Shown one piece after another: positions 1 to 6,743 of a stretch of DNA of 17,682 bases. Source of the DNA: Pseudomonadota bacterium. Lineage in GTDB: Bacteria; Desulfobacterota; Desulfobacteria; Desulfobacterales; Desulfobacteraceae. The stretch is taken from positions 1-17,682 of the forward strand of contig JAHJDU010000520.1 of the NCBI GenBank assembly GCA_018812385.1. Reading direction: 5' to 3'. Numbering within the stretch: the first letter of the stretch is position 1; every line of letters starts with the position of its first letter. The translations under genes and the position numbers were made by a program. The notes beneath the pieces were generated by a model. The model saw nothing but the letters and a program-made list of their open reading frames with translations, was not told the origin of the DNA and did not search any database.

Positions 1-237
1 AAGAGACTTGAATTCATTATAAAGCTGTGCTGCCAGAGTTTTATTGGGAGCAATCACAAGACTTGGTTTTTCAACCCTTGCAATAATATTGGCCATGGTA
101 AAGGTCTTGCCCGAGCCTGTCACCCCTAATAGAACCTGATGCTTTTCTTTATTTAAAACACCCTTTGAAAGATATTCAATGGCACCTGGCTGATCTCCCG
201 TGGGAGAATAATCTGAAACTAAATTAAATAACCCCAT
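1..237 (-). CDS. uvrB: UvrABC excinuclease subunit B, N-terminal fragment (runs off the window)
   Basis: UvrB is the DNA-damage-verifying helicase-like subunit of nucleotide excision repair; it is loaded by UvrA and then recruits UvrC to cut on either side of a lesion. Only the first 79 codons are present. The ATG is the reverse complement of 235-237, and the gene continues past base 1. The translation opens MGLFNLVSDYSPTGDQPGAI, which is the very conserved UvrB start. It then shows the Walker A loop GVTGSGKT (about residues 39-46), followed by the helicase segment MANIIARVEKPSLVIAPNKT and AAQLYNEFKS. It is divergent from the CoA-binding-protein gene, with 123 bases between the two start codons. 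Identification is certain; nothing can be said about the missing C-terminal part. Confidence 0.97.
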   Translation of the reverse strand, partial: MGLFNLVSDYSPTGDQPGAIEYLSKGVLNKEKHQVLLGVTGSGKTFTMANIIARVEKPSLVIAPNKTLAAQLYNEFKSL

Positions 238-360
238 AATATAATGATGACCCCGTTTCCAATTTAATACCCGCTTTTTCATGTTATCAAGTTGAAAGAC
301 GGGAAACAATATGTAATGATAAATTCTATCTAACAATACATATAAACAAGGAAAACTGCC

Positions 361-723
361 ATGGAAAATGTTGCCGTTATCGGGGCAAGTCCGAATCAGG
401 ACAGATATTCAAACAAGGCCATGCGCCTGCTTGCTCAATACAATCACAACCCCATACCCATTGCACCAAAACATGAAGAGATAGAAGGGAAAAAAGTTTA
501 TCAATCCCTTAAAGACATTCCTGAAAAAATTGATACAGTGACCATGTATGTGGGCTCGGCAAGACAGGAAGCCATCATCACTGATATTGTCAAATTAGCT
601 CCCAAACGGGTGATTTTCAACCCGGCCACAGAAAATAAGGAGGCATACAAACAATTAAAACAGGCCGGGATTGAGGTGGTTGAAGCCTGTACTCTTGTGC
701 TGCTGAAAACCAACCAGTATTAA
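361..723 (+). CDS. CoA-binding domain protein (YccU-like, small Rossmann protein)
   Basis: This is a 120-residue single-domain protein of the CoA_binding_2 type, a small cytosolic Rossmann fold related to the CoA-binding domain of succinyl-CoA synthetase. The glycine-rich N-terminal loop VAVIGASPNQDRYSNKAM (residues 4-21) is characteristic. So are the central P-I-x-P-K segment near residue 35, the YxSLKDIPEKIDTV region, and the C-terminal VVEACTLVLL, where the family usually has a C-T/M-hydrophobic ending. The length is normal for the family. The ATG at 361 follows AAGGA at a suitable distance. The physiological function of these proteins is not settled, so I give no pathway. It is monocistronic as far as I can see, and nothing downstream suggests cotranscription. 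Confidence 0.93.
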   Translation: MENVAVIGASPNQDRYSNKAMRLLAQYNHNPIPIAPKHEEIEGKKVYQSLKDIPEKIDTVTMYVGSARQEAIITDIVKLAPKRVIFNPATENKEAYKQLKQAGIEVVEACTLVLLKTNQY

Positions 724-754
724 AAACAGACTTTTTCTCTATAGCGTAACCGTT

Positions 755-973
755 TCAGTTTATGAGGATGTCTGTTAAAATATCAAACCGGTCAAATGGC
801 GGCATGATGCAGACCCCTGAATACATTTTTTTTGCCAGTTCAAGCATCTGTCTTGCCTGGAATACACCTTCTTTTACAGGATCTTTGGCCTTTTTCATTC
901 GTTGTCTTAAGGGTTTGGGAATAGCAAAGTTTTTAAAAAAAAACTTGCGTGAAATATTTTCATAATGATATCG
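755..973 (-). pseudogene. 3'-terminal remnant of a methylenetetrahydrofolate-reductase-type gene (MetF / BHMT-MTHFR family)
   Basis: On the minus strand an open frame without a start codon runs from just after an in-frame TAA (976-974) to a TGA (757-755), 73 codons in all. The second half reads like the C-terminal end of MetF-type proteins or of bifunctional homocysteine methyltransferase/MTHFR. It shows PLRQRMKKAKDPVKEGV, then ARQMLELAKKMYSGVCIMPP, then FDRFDILTDILIN. The match is to the family pattern R-M-x-K-A, E-G-x-x-x-A-R-(E/Q), V-x-x-x-P-P-F-x-R-(Y/F). The catalytic barrel is absent, and the sequence upstream on that strand carries stops with no recognisable homology. I therefore read it as a decayed gene end. 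The region from 724 to 1113 otherwise holds only this remnant and the leader of the next operon. Confidence 0.5.
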
Positions 974-1090
974 TTACAATTATTACATAACCGGTTCCTG
1001 ATGAATTATTCAAAATATGCGTGAAAAAAATTAATGTAATACGATTAAAGTCCCAAATCGCATGACAGATAACAACTGGCAAGGAGCTGT

Positions 1091-1117
1091 ATGGATAAAT
1101 ACAGGAGGTCGTTGTGA
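1091..1117 (+). other. Possible 8-codon leader peptide coupled to the cytochrome start
   Basis: An ATG at 1091 preceded by AAGGAG (1081-1086) opens an 8-codon frame, MDKYRRSL. Its TGA stop (1115-1117) overlaps the GTG start of the tetrahaem cytochrome (1114-1116) as GTGA. The AGGAGGT serving the GTG lies inside this mini-frame. The arrangement would allow translational coupling, but it could be chance. The spacing between AAGGAG and the ATG is short (4 bases). Confidence 0.3.
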
Positions 1118-1650
1118 ATTTAAGCTATCGGTTACGTCTTTTGATCGTGCTGTTAAGCATTGGTATGCTGGCCGGGGGCGGACTTTTATTTAAAAATTTA
1201 TTGATCCCTGATTCTTTTGGCGTTTACGGCCCTTACAGAGCGGATGCCATTGCTGAAGCAGCCCTTGTTCCCATCCGGCACGGGACCAATAAGTCCTGTT
1301 TTAAGTGTCATCCCTATGAAGCAAAAATTCATAAAAAAGGTCGCCATCAGACCATATCCTGTGAATTTTGTCATGGAACTTATGCAGATCATGTGGCAGA
1401 TGGCAGGAAAATAGGAACACTTCCAGTTAAAAAAGAAAAAGAAATTACCACCCTGTGCCTGAGATGCCATAACACGGAGATTAAGGCAAGGAAAGAAGAA
1501 GTGATTAAGACCGTTGCCATGCCAAATCATCTCAAGGACCAGGATGTTAAACTCACCCATAATTGCAATCAATGCCATCATGTTCATGCACCTTTAAAAT
1601 ATATTATCCGGGCAAAACAGATAACAGGATTGATGGAGGCAGGGTCATGA
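1114..1650 (+). CDS. Membrane-anchored tetrahaem c-type cytochrome
   Basis: This 178-residue protein has an uncleaved-looking N-terminal hydrophobic anchor (about residues 8-26). It is followed by a periplasmic domain with four CXXCH haem c sites: C62-H66 (CFKCH), C83-H87 (CEFCH), C115-H119 (CLRCH) and C151-H155 (CNQCH). Extra histidines next to these sites (for example in CHHVH) could be distal ligands. It probably passes electrons between the FeS/NrfD module encoded just downstream and the octahaem enzyme at the end of the operon, on the periplasmic face of the inner membrane. It is not a typical NrfH/NapC: the first haem site lacks the CXXCHxM form and the order of sites differs. The GTG start is supported by AGGAGGT at 1103-1109. 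The stop overlaps the next start as ATGA. Confidence 0.92.
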   Translation: MNLSYRLRLLIVLLSIGMLAGGGLLFKNLLIPDSFGVYGPYRADAIAEAALVPIRHGTNKSCFKCHPYEAKIHKKGRHQTISCEFCHGTYADHVADGRKIGTLPVKKEKEITTLCLRCHNTEIKARKEEVIKTVAMPNHLKDQDVKLTHNCNQCHHVHAPLKYIIRAKQITGLMEAGS

Positions 1651-2432
1651 ATCGACGGTCCTTTGTTAAAAAAGTATTAAACGGAACCATTGCAGGTTCT
1701 TTGTATCTGGTTTGGCCAATGAAAAGTGGCAGCCTTGAAATTTCTGAACAGATTCCCGAGCAAATACCAGGCATACGAGATAAAGAATACGAAATCCTTA
1801 ACCAGGAGTTTGCCTTTATCGTTGATATTACCCGATGTATCGGCTGCGGGTCCTGCTGTGTCGCCGACAAGCGGGAGTATAATGTTCCTGATGGAAACTA
1901 TCGGACCTGGGTTGAACGATATGTCAAAGGATTCAGTGATGAGATTTATGTGGATTGCCCAAACGGTGGCCTGGATGGATACCAGCATGCCAGGACAGAT
2001 ATTGATGAGAAAATAAGAGACACTTTTTTTGTGCCAAAGCTCTGCAATATGTGCAAGGAGGCTCCCTGTGTTCAGGTGTGTCCCGTGGGGGCCACTTTTA
2101 AATCGCCTGATGGTTTTATCCTGGTGGATGAAAAAAGGTGTGTGGGATGTGCCTATTGCATCCAGGCCTGTCCCTATTCAGTCCGTTTTATACATCCTGA
2201 GAAAAAAATTGTTGAAAAATGCACATGGTGCTATCAGAGGGTCAGAAAAGGACTGTTACCGGCCTGTTTAGCGGTCTGTCCCACAGGGGCCAGGAAATTT
2301 GGGTCCATGAAGGACGAAACCTCTGAAGTCTATGAAATTCTGAAAGGTCCCGGTGTTCTGACTGTACTTAAAAAAGAAATGGGGACCTATCCTGCGCTCT
2401 ATTATAAAGGTGCCAGAAGGGAGGTGATCTGA
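1647..2432 (+). CDS. Tat-exported four-cluster ferredoxin subunit (NrfC / PsrB / DsrO type)
   Basis: This 261-residue electron-transfer subunit would connect the NrfD-like quinone site to the cytochromes on the periplasmic side. The ATG at 1647 overlaps the upstream stop (ATGA), follows GGAGG, and yields a twin-arginine signal starting MNRRSFVKKVLNG; a longer frame upstream would bury this signal inside the cytochrome gene. The iron-sulfur motifs in order are C64-C67-C70-x3-D74, C133-C136-x4-C141-x3-C145, C165-C168-C171-x3-C175 and C192-C195-x11-C207-x3-C211. The first motif has Asp74 where the family normally has the fourth cysteine, with an unusual adjacent Cys71 (GAC codon, clearly read). 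Three complete motifs and one modified motif suggest four clusters, one of them with altered ligation. Its stop overlaps the NrfD start (TGATG), so the pair is translationally coupled. Confidence 0.95.
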   Translation: MNRRSFVKKVLNGTIAGSLYLVWPMKSGSLEISEQIPEQIPGIRDKEYEILNQEFAFIVDITRCIGCGSCCVADKREYNVPDGNYRTWVERYVKGFSDEIYVDCPNGGLDGYQHARTDIDEKIRDTFFVPKLCNMCKEAPCVQVCPVGATFKSPDGFILVDEKRCVGCAYCIQACPYSVRFIHPEKKIVEKCTWCYQRVRKGLLPACLAVCPTGARKFGSMKDETSEVYEILKGPGVLTVLKKEMGTYPALYYKGARREVI

Positions 2433-3610
2433 TGGATGCAGCCCATAGCCCGGCAGCCATGCTGATTTCCAATTATGTCTTCCCCAATGATCTTCACGTC
2501 CATTGGAGTATGATGATTGTACTTTATCCGTATATCACCGGCCTTGTGGATGGGGCGTTTATCATAGCAGCCCTTTATTATCTCTTTGATGTCAAAAGCC
2601 TGCGCCCGGTGGCAAGGTTTTCTCTTTTGTTTGCCCTGGCTTTTCTGTGCGTTGCCACCCTGCCTCTTTTACTCCATCTGGGACGGCCTGAACGAAATTT
2701 TAATATGCTCTTAACCCCCAGTCCCAGCTCAGCCATGGCTGGATTTGGATATATCTATGCTGTGTCCATGGGGGTACTGGTCTTTATCATTCTGTTTGTC
2801 TTTCGGGAAGATTTTGTGGAACTAAGGGCCTCCTCCAAAGGCCCTCTCCAGCTTCTCTACCGGGCCATGACCTTTGACAGCACTGATCTTTCAAATGATG
2901 CCCTGGCACTTGATCGCAAGATCATCCGGTTTCTGGTGGGTATCGGCATCCCCATTGCCGTGGTGCTTCACGGGTATGTGGGCTTTATCTTTGGAGGGGT
3001 CAAGGCCAACCCCACATGGTCAACCCCTCTTATGCCCGTGATTTTCCTTTTTTCTGCCTGTGTGTCGGGAATATCTGCCATTATACTGTCCTATATCCTC
3101 ATCCGAAAAATAAAGGGACGATCCATTGATCATGACTGTATCAAAACATGCGTTAAAACCCTGACCCTGTTTTTTATCCTGGCCTTCTCCTTTGAAATGC
3201 TGGAGGTATTTTCCCATTCATATTTGAAATCCGGATATCACCATATGGTCGAGGGCCTTTTAAACGGTCCCCTGGCAAGCTCATTCTGGTTATGGCAGGT
3301 CAAGATCTGTTCAATAATTCCCTTATTTATCCTTGGAGTATTGGGCCTTTTTACCATAAAAAAATATATTTATAATTTTATGGCAGCCATTGTCTCGGCA
3401 ATCCTTTTGCTGCAGGTGCTGATCATGCGATGGAACGTTGTCATTGGTGGCCAGCTCATGAGCAAGAGCGCAAGAGGCTATACCGAGTTTCATCCCCAAT
3501 GGTTTGACAAGGAGGGGATTCTTGCTGTGATCATTGTCATGGCTATCCCGTTTATCATCCTTTTTGTGTTGAGCAGGATCTTCCCCTTCTGGACAGCAGA
3601 TAATAAATAA
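2432..3610 (+). CDS. NrfD / polysulfide-reductase-type integral membrane subunit
   Basis: This 392-residue membrane protein of the NrfD/PsrC family is the part of such complexes that exchanges electrons with menaquinone or menaquinol. About nine hydrophobic helices are visible, roughly at residues 28-50, 59-80, 100-123, 165-190, 199-223, 237-258, 275-302, 308-335 and 360-386. Family-like features include the LHLGRPER loop after the second helix (about residues 81-88) and a FEMLEVF segment in the sixth. The start ATG overlaps the stop of the ferredoxin gene. The pair matches NrfCD, PsrBC and DsrOP arrangements, but no molybdopterin subunit and no DsrMK genes lie beside it. The direction of electron flow cannot be decided from sequence. 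Confidence 0.95.
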   Translation: MDAAHSPAAMLISNYVFPNDLHVHWSMMIVLYPYITGLVDGAFIIAALYYLFDVKSLRPVARFSLLFALAFLCVATLPLLLHLGRPERNFNMLLTPSPSSAMAGFGYIYAVSMGVLVFIILFVFREDFVELRASSKGPLQLLYRAMTFDSTDLSNDALALDRKIIRFLVGIGIPIAVVLHGYVGFIFGGVKANPTWSTPLMPVIFLFSACVSGISAIILSYILIRKIKGRSIDHDCIKTCVKTLTLFFILAFSFEMLEVFSHSYLKSGYHHMVEGLLNGPLASSFWLWQVKICSIIPLFILGVLGLFTIKKYIYNFMAAIVSAILLLQVLIMRWNVVIGGQLMSKSARGYTEFHPQWFDKEGILAVIIVMAIPFIILFVLSRIFPFWTADNK

Positions 3611-3675
3611 TAAAACAAGCGTAAAATAAACCATAACAAAAATTTAAGATAAATTCATGAAAGGAGGAATTTAAT

Positions 3676-5265
3676 ATGGTTGTTTTAAGGTCATTACTAA
3701 TTTTTATGATTGTATCTGTTTTTACAACAGGGGCATCTTTTGCATTGACCCAAGAGTCCTTTGATGTAAAAAATCCAAAAAACATTGAAATGAACAAAAA
3801 ATGCATCACCTGTCATTTAAAGGAAAACAAGTCCCTGGTCCTTCAATGGGAAAATTCAGCCCATGCAGCAGCCAAAGAAGGTCAGGTAGGGTGTTACAAC
3901 TGCCATGCGGCAGACAAGGGGGAGGAAATAGGGTACAACCACGAAGGCGCCTTTATCAAGGCCATTCTTTCACCCAATGACTGTGCAAAATGCCATGAAC
4001 CCGAGGCAAAGGAAATGGCCGTATCCCATCATGCCACTGCCGGTGAGATTATGGCATCCCTTGATAATATACTGGCAGAAGTGGTTGGTGGCATGCCTTC
4101 AAATAAGGGAAACATGGCCAGCGGCTGCTGGCAGTGCCATGGATCCGTGGTAACGCTGAAGCGCGATAAAGATGGCAAACCCATGCGGTCCAAAACGGAT
4201 GCACCCCAAATGGATTACAATACCTGGCCCAACTCGGGTATAGGTCGTATCAATCCTGACGGAAGCAAGGGTGTCTGCAATGCCTGCCATTCCAAGCATT
4301 CTTTTTCCGCATCCAGGGCAAGACAGCCTGAAAACTGTGGCAAATGCCATTTAGGACCGGATCATCCGCAAAAAGAAATCTATGAGGAATCCAAGCATGG
4401 GATTGCCTATTTTTCTGCTGAAAAAGGAGCCTCTCCTGACGGTATGAATATCATGAAAGATGGTTCCTGGGTATTGGGGGATGATTACCATGCGGCACCG
4501 ACATGCTCCACATGTCACATGGGATCATTTATTAAACTCAATGGCGCTGTTGCCAAAAACAGCCATAATGTGGGAAACAGGATTTCGTGGAATTTAAGGG
4601 CGCCTGTTTCCTCAAAATTGAACAGGGTAACATTTACAGACGACACTGTTGCAGATATTACAGGTGAAATAGCACCTCGCCCCGGCCAGACATCAATGGC
4701 AAAAAGCTATTTCCGGGAAGGTGACAGGCTCAAGAAAGTGGTTGCCCAAAAAACCATCAAGAGTGTTGTGTCATGGAAAGAAAGACGTGAAAGCATGCAG
4801 GAAGTATGTAAATCCTGCCATGGTGTCAACCAGGTCAGGGATTTTTATCAACAGTTTGATGATCTGGTAAACCTGTATAATGATAAATTTGCCAAACCAG
4901 GCGTGGAACTTGTTGAAATGCTGAAAAAGGATGGAATCTGGGAAAATACAGGATTCCAGCATAAAATCGGATATGCCTGGTTTGAAGTCTGGCACCATGA
5001 AGGCAGAAGAGCCAGGATGGCAGCTGCCATGTTTGCGCCGGATTACACCCATTGGCACGGCATGTATGAAATTGCCAGGAATTTTTACCATGAATTTTTG
5101 CCGGAAGTCCAGGAACTGGCAGACCATGCCGGTATGGGCGAGAAATACAGTAATTATATCAAGGAACTTCTGTCCAAACCGGAACATTTATGGATAAAAA
5201 CCGGTGGCAGTGCGGAAACTATGAAGTTAATCGAAGAAGAAAATAAATTAAGATATAACCAGTAA
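3676..5265 (+). CDS. Octahaem cytochrome c of the hydroxylamine oxidoreductase (HAO) family
   Basis: This 529-residue periplasmic protein has a cleavable signal peptide (residues 1-23, ending TTGASFA). Its eight CXXCH sites are at C43, C73, C103, C151, C201, C221, C277 and C378. Order and spacing follow HAO: sites 5 and 6 are joined by HSFSASRARQPEN, then GPDHPQKEIYEESKHG, then APTCSTCHM at site 7. By hand alignment the fourth site (CWQCH, 151-155) would be the catalytic haem. Asp229-His230 match the HAO active-site Asp-His pair, and Tyr457 (in APDYTHWHG) is the candidate for the tyrosine that cross-links P460. The C-terminal membrane helix of nitrifier HAO is absent. AAAGGAGG precedes the ATG. 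Given the NrfCD-like neighbours I infer a quinol-linked reductase of nitrite, hydroxylamine or a related N or S compound, but oxidation is possible. Confidence 0.94.
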   Translation: MVVLRSLLIFMIVSVFTTGASFALTQESFDVKNPKNIEMNKKCITCHLKENKSLVLQWENSAHAAAKEGQVGCYNCHAADKGEEIGYNHEGAFIKAILSPNDCAKCHEPEAKEMAVSHHATAGEIMASLDNILAEVVGGMPSNKGNMASGCWQCHGSVVTLKRDKDGKPMRSKTDAPQMDYNTWPNSGIGRINPDGSKGVCNACHSKHSFSASRARQPENCGKCHLGPDHPQKEIYEESKHGIAYFSAEKGASPDGMNIMKDGSWVLGDDYHAAPTCSTCHMGSFIKLNGAVAKNSHNVGNRISWNLRAPVSSKLNRVTFTDDTVADITGEIAPRPGQTSMAKSYFREGDRLKKVVAQKTIKSVVSWKERRESMQEVCKSCHGVNQVRDFYQQFDDLVNLYNDKFAKPGVELVEMLKKDGIWENTGFQHKIGYAWFEVWHHEGRRARMAAAMFAPDYTHWHGMYEIARNFYHEFLPEVQELADHAGMGEKYSNYIKELLSKPEHLWIKTGGSAETMKLIEEENKLRYNQ

Positions 5266-5278
5266 CAAAGAAGTGTTT

Positions 5279-5320
5279 CCGGCAGGATGGCAGGATGTGC
5301 CTTCCTGCCGGATTTTGTTT
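5279..5320 (+). terminator. Rho-independent-type terminator of the HAO operon
   Basis: A perfect 9-bp stem CCGGCAGGA (5279-5287) / TCCTGCCGG (5303-5311) is extended, after one T-T mismatch, by an inner GGCA/TGCC stem with a 5-base loop. ATTTTGTTT follows at 5312-5320. It lies 13 bases after the HAO-family stop codon. The structure implies that the next gene has its own promoter or depends on readthrough. Confidence 0.85.
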
Positions 5321-5353
5321 GGCCCGATAGAAATAAGGTAAAAAAAGGTCAAA

Positions 5354-5914
5354 ATGCAAAAAAAATACTGTGTAGCATCCCGGTGCTTGTTCTGTTTCTC
5401 TGCCTCTTTTCAGGCGGGCTTTATGCCAATGATCTGAACGATCTTTTTGAGCAGGTTGAAACGCTGAAATTAGAACGCAACGGATATGTTTTGGGAGCAG
5501 CTTTGAATAATGGGCAAATGAAGACAGCAAAGGCCAACCCCGTTGATGCCACCTCAAAGGATACCTTTAAATTCAAGGACAAGAATTTATATGTGGTGGC
5601 CCAGAAAACAAGTAACCGGGTCCTTGTCATGTATGAACAATTTGAAGCGGCATCACAGAAGGAAATTCAGAGCTTGATTGGTGACCTGTATATGAGTTTT
5701 GATGATCCAACGGTTCTGGCCCACGATAAAGTGGTTTACTGGGCCTATACAGAAAAAGGAAAAACTTACCATTCTTGCAACGGTGAAATGTATCAGTGAT
5801 ATAAACATCATGGAGAAGGGTGAAGAACCCTCCAAAGGCCAGGTTTATTATATCATCAGTTCTGATCCGATTCTAAAGCTATTCCAGGATCAAATCCAGG
5901 GCAATCGCATGTAA
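5354..5914 (+). pseudogene. Frame-broken gene for a small exported protein of unknown function
   Basis: I do not recognise the family. The well-formed body reads on from a hydrophobic segment KKILCSIPVLVLFLCLF and an A-type cleavage site SGGLYA to ...HSCNGEMYQ, stopping at 5797-5799. No ATG opens that frame except inside the terminator hairpin (5287), which is implausible. A well-placed ATG at 5354 (AAGGTC upstream) is one base out of frame: after ATG-C the sequence has eight A (5358-5365), and nine would give MQKKILCSIPVLVLFLCLFS, a textbook signal peptide. A second break is likely at the end. The frame that follows the stop continues as INIMEKGEEPSKGQVYYI and ISSDPILKLFQDQIQ, to TAA at 5912-5914, and one base fewer near 5797 would fuse it on. 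Either it is a decaying gene, or it has a slippage-dependent start, or these are sequencing errors. Confidence 0.6.
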
Positions 5915-6010
5915 AAAATGCTTAATCTATTCCTTAAAAATGGAGGTCAAAAATGATTTTATCACTATGATAAATTTAAATCTTTGTGAACTCTATCCAC
6001 TGCTTACCGA

Positions 6011-6718
6011 CTATGAATATATTAATGTTGAATGTGCATAATTGATCATCGTGACCACATCAAATATTGGCAACCCCCCTGTTGCAGTATGAATAATTTT
6101 GGCATAAGGCGGCATATTGGTGCATTCTAACACAATCGCACCTATATCAGGATTTAATTCTTTTAGCTTCAGGGCGGTTGTCCTCATCTCTTGTCGACAC
6201 TTTTTTAAGTCCAGTGTCGGCTTGCCTTTGATAAAAACAGATGAAAATTCCTCTGCCTGGTCCATACCCATAATGGCCAGCGGGTAGTGGTCGATCCCTA
6301 TTGCGGAAAGGTGTTCTCGGGTCAGTGACTCTTTTCGGGCGGTGATGATGCCGACCTTCTGATCTTTTTTAATGATCGATTGAGCCATATGAACCTGGAG
6401 CAGGCTTGATGAAAATACGGGAACAGACAATGCTTGTGTCAATTCCCTGTGAAACAGGGCCAGAAATCCGCATGAGGTGGCAAGAGCAAAAGCGCCATCC
6501 TTTATCAAGGAACGGCCTGCTTGGATAAAGGGATGGATCAGGCTTTTGTCTGCCTTGATTACCATACGTTCCGGTGAGGCTCCATTTACAACCTTGTATC
6601 TAACAGGAAAGTTAAAAGTGGACGGGTTGCCAATATCCCCCTTGATGCGTGGAAAAATGGTGTCCAGCATTATGATGCCAATAAATGAGGTGTTTGATTT
6701 ATTTTTTACCAAATCCAT
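6011..6718 (-). CDS. Aspartate/glutamate racemase-family protein
   Basis: This 235-residue cytosolic protein of the two-cysteine Asp/Glu racemase superfamily (cofactor-independent racemases, hydantoin racemase, maleate isomerase, arylmalonate decarboxylase) keeps both catalytic cysteine regions. They are ATSCGFL with Cys83 and LECTNMPPY with Cys199. The length suits the family. It is the last gene of the long minus-strand cluster, 25 bases after the flavoprotein subunit, so it probably acts on the same substrate class. It may invert or isomerise an amino or organic acid so that the upstream dehydrogenase can use it. The exact substrate is not predictable. The ATG at 6718 is preceded by a weak AAAGG about 11 bases upstream. 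Confidence 0.85.
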   Translation of the reverse strand: MDLVKNKSNTSFIGIIMLDTIFPRIKGDIGNPSTFNFPVRYKVVNGASPERMVIKADKSLIHPFIQAGRSLIKDGAFALATSCGFLALFHRELTQALSVPVFSSSLLQVHMAQSIIKKDQKVGIITARKESLTREHLSAIGIDHYPLAIMGMDQAEEFSSVFIKGKPTLDLKKCRQEMRTTALKLKELNPDIGAIVLECTNMPPYAKIIHTATGGLPIFDVVTMINYAHSTLIYS

Positions 6719-6743
6719 TATATATACAACCTTTCAGTATCTT

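Noticed and set aside
762..965. A 67-codon plus-strand frame in the gap before the redox operon
   Set aside because: It is complementary to the MetF-type remnant and has no ribosome site or recognisable content.
1077..1092. TGGCAAGGAGCTGTAT resembling a sigma-54 promoter
   Set aside because: The -12 GC is missing, and a start point 12 bases downstream would fall on the ribosome site of the cytochrome gene.
1198..1587. A 129-codon minus-strand frame
   Set aside because: It is opposite the tetrahaem cytochrome, whose CXXCH sites and overlap with the next gene are unambiguous.
1114..3610. Assignment as the Qrc complex or DsrMKJOP
   Set aside because: The molybdopterin-like QrcB is absent and there are no DsrMK genes; the linked terminal gene is an HAO-family cytochrome.
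5287..5353. ATG at 5287 as the start of the small exported protein
   Set aside because: It lies inside the terminator stem and would place about 25 charged residues before the signal peptide; there is no ribosome site.
5967..6041. A 24-codon plus-strand frame starting ATGATAAATTTAAATC
   Set aside because: It overlaps the end of the racemase-family gene on the other strand, has no ribosome site at the right distance and no recognisable content.
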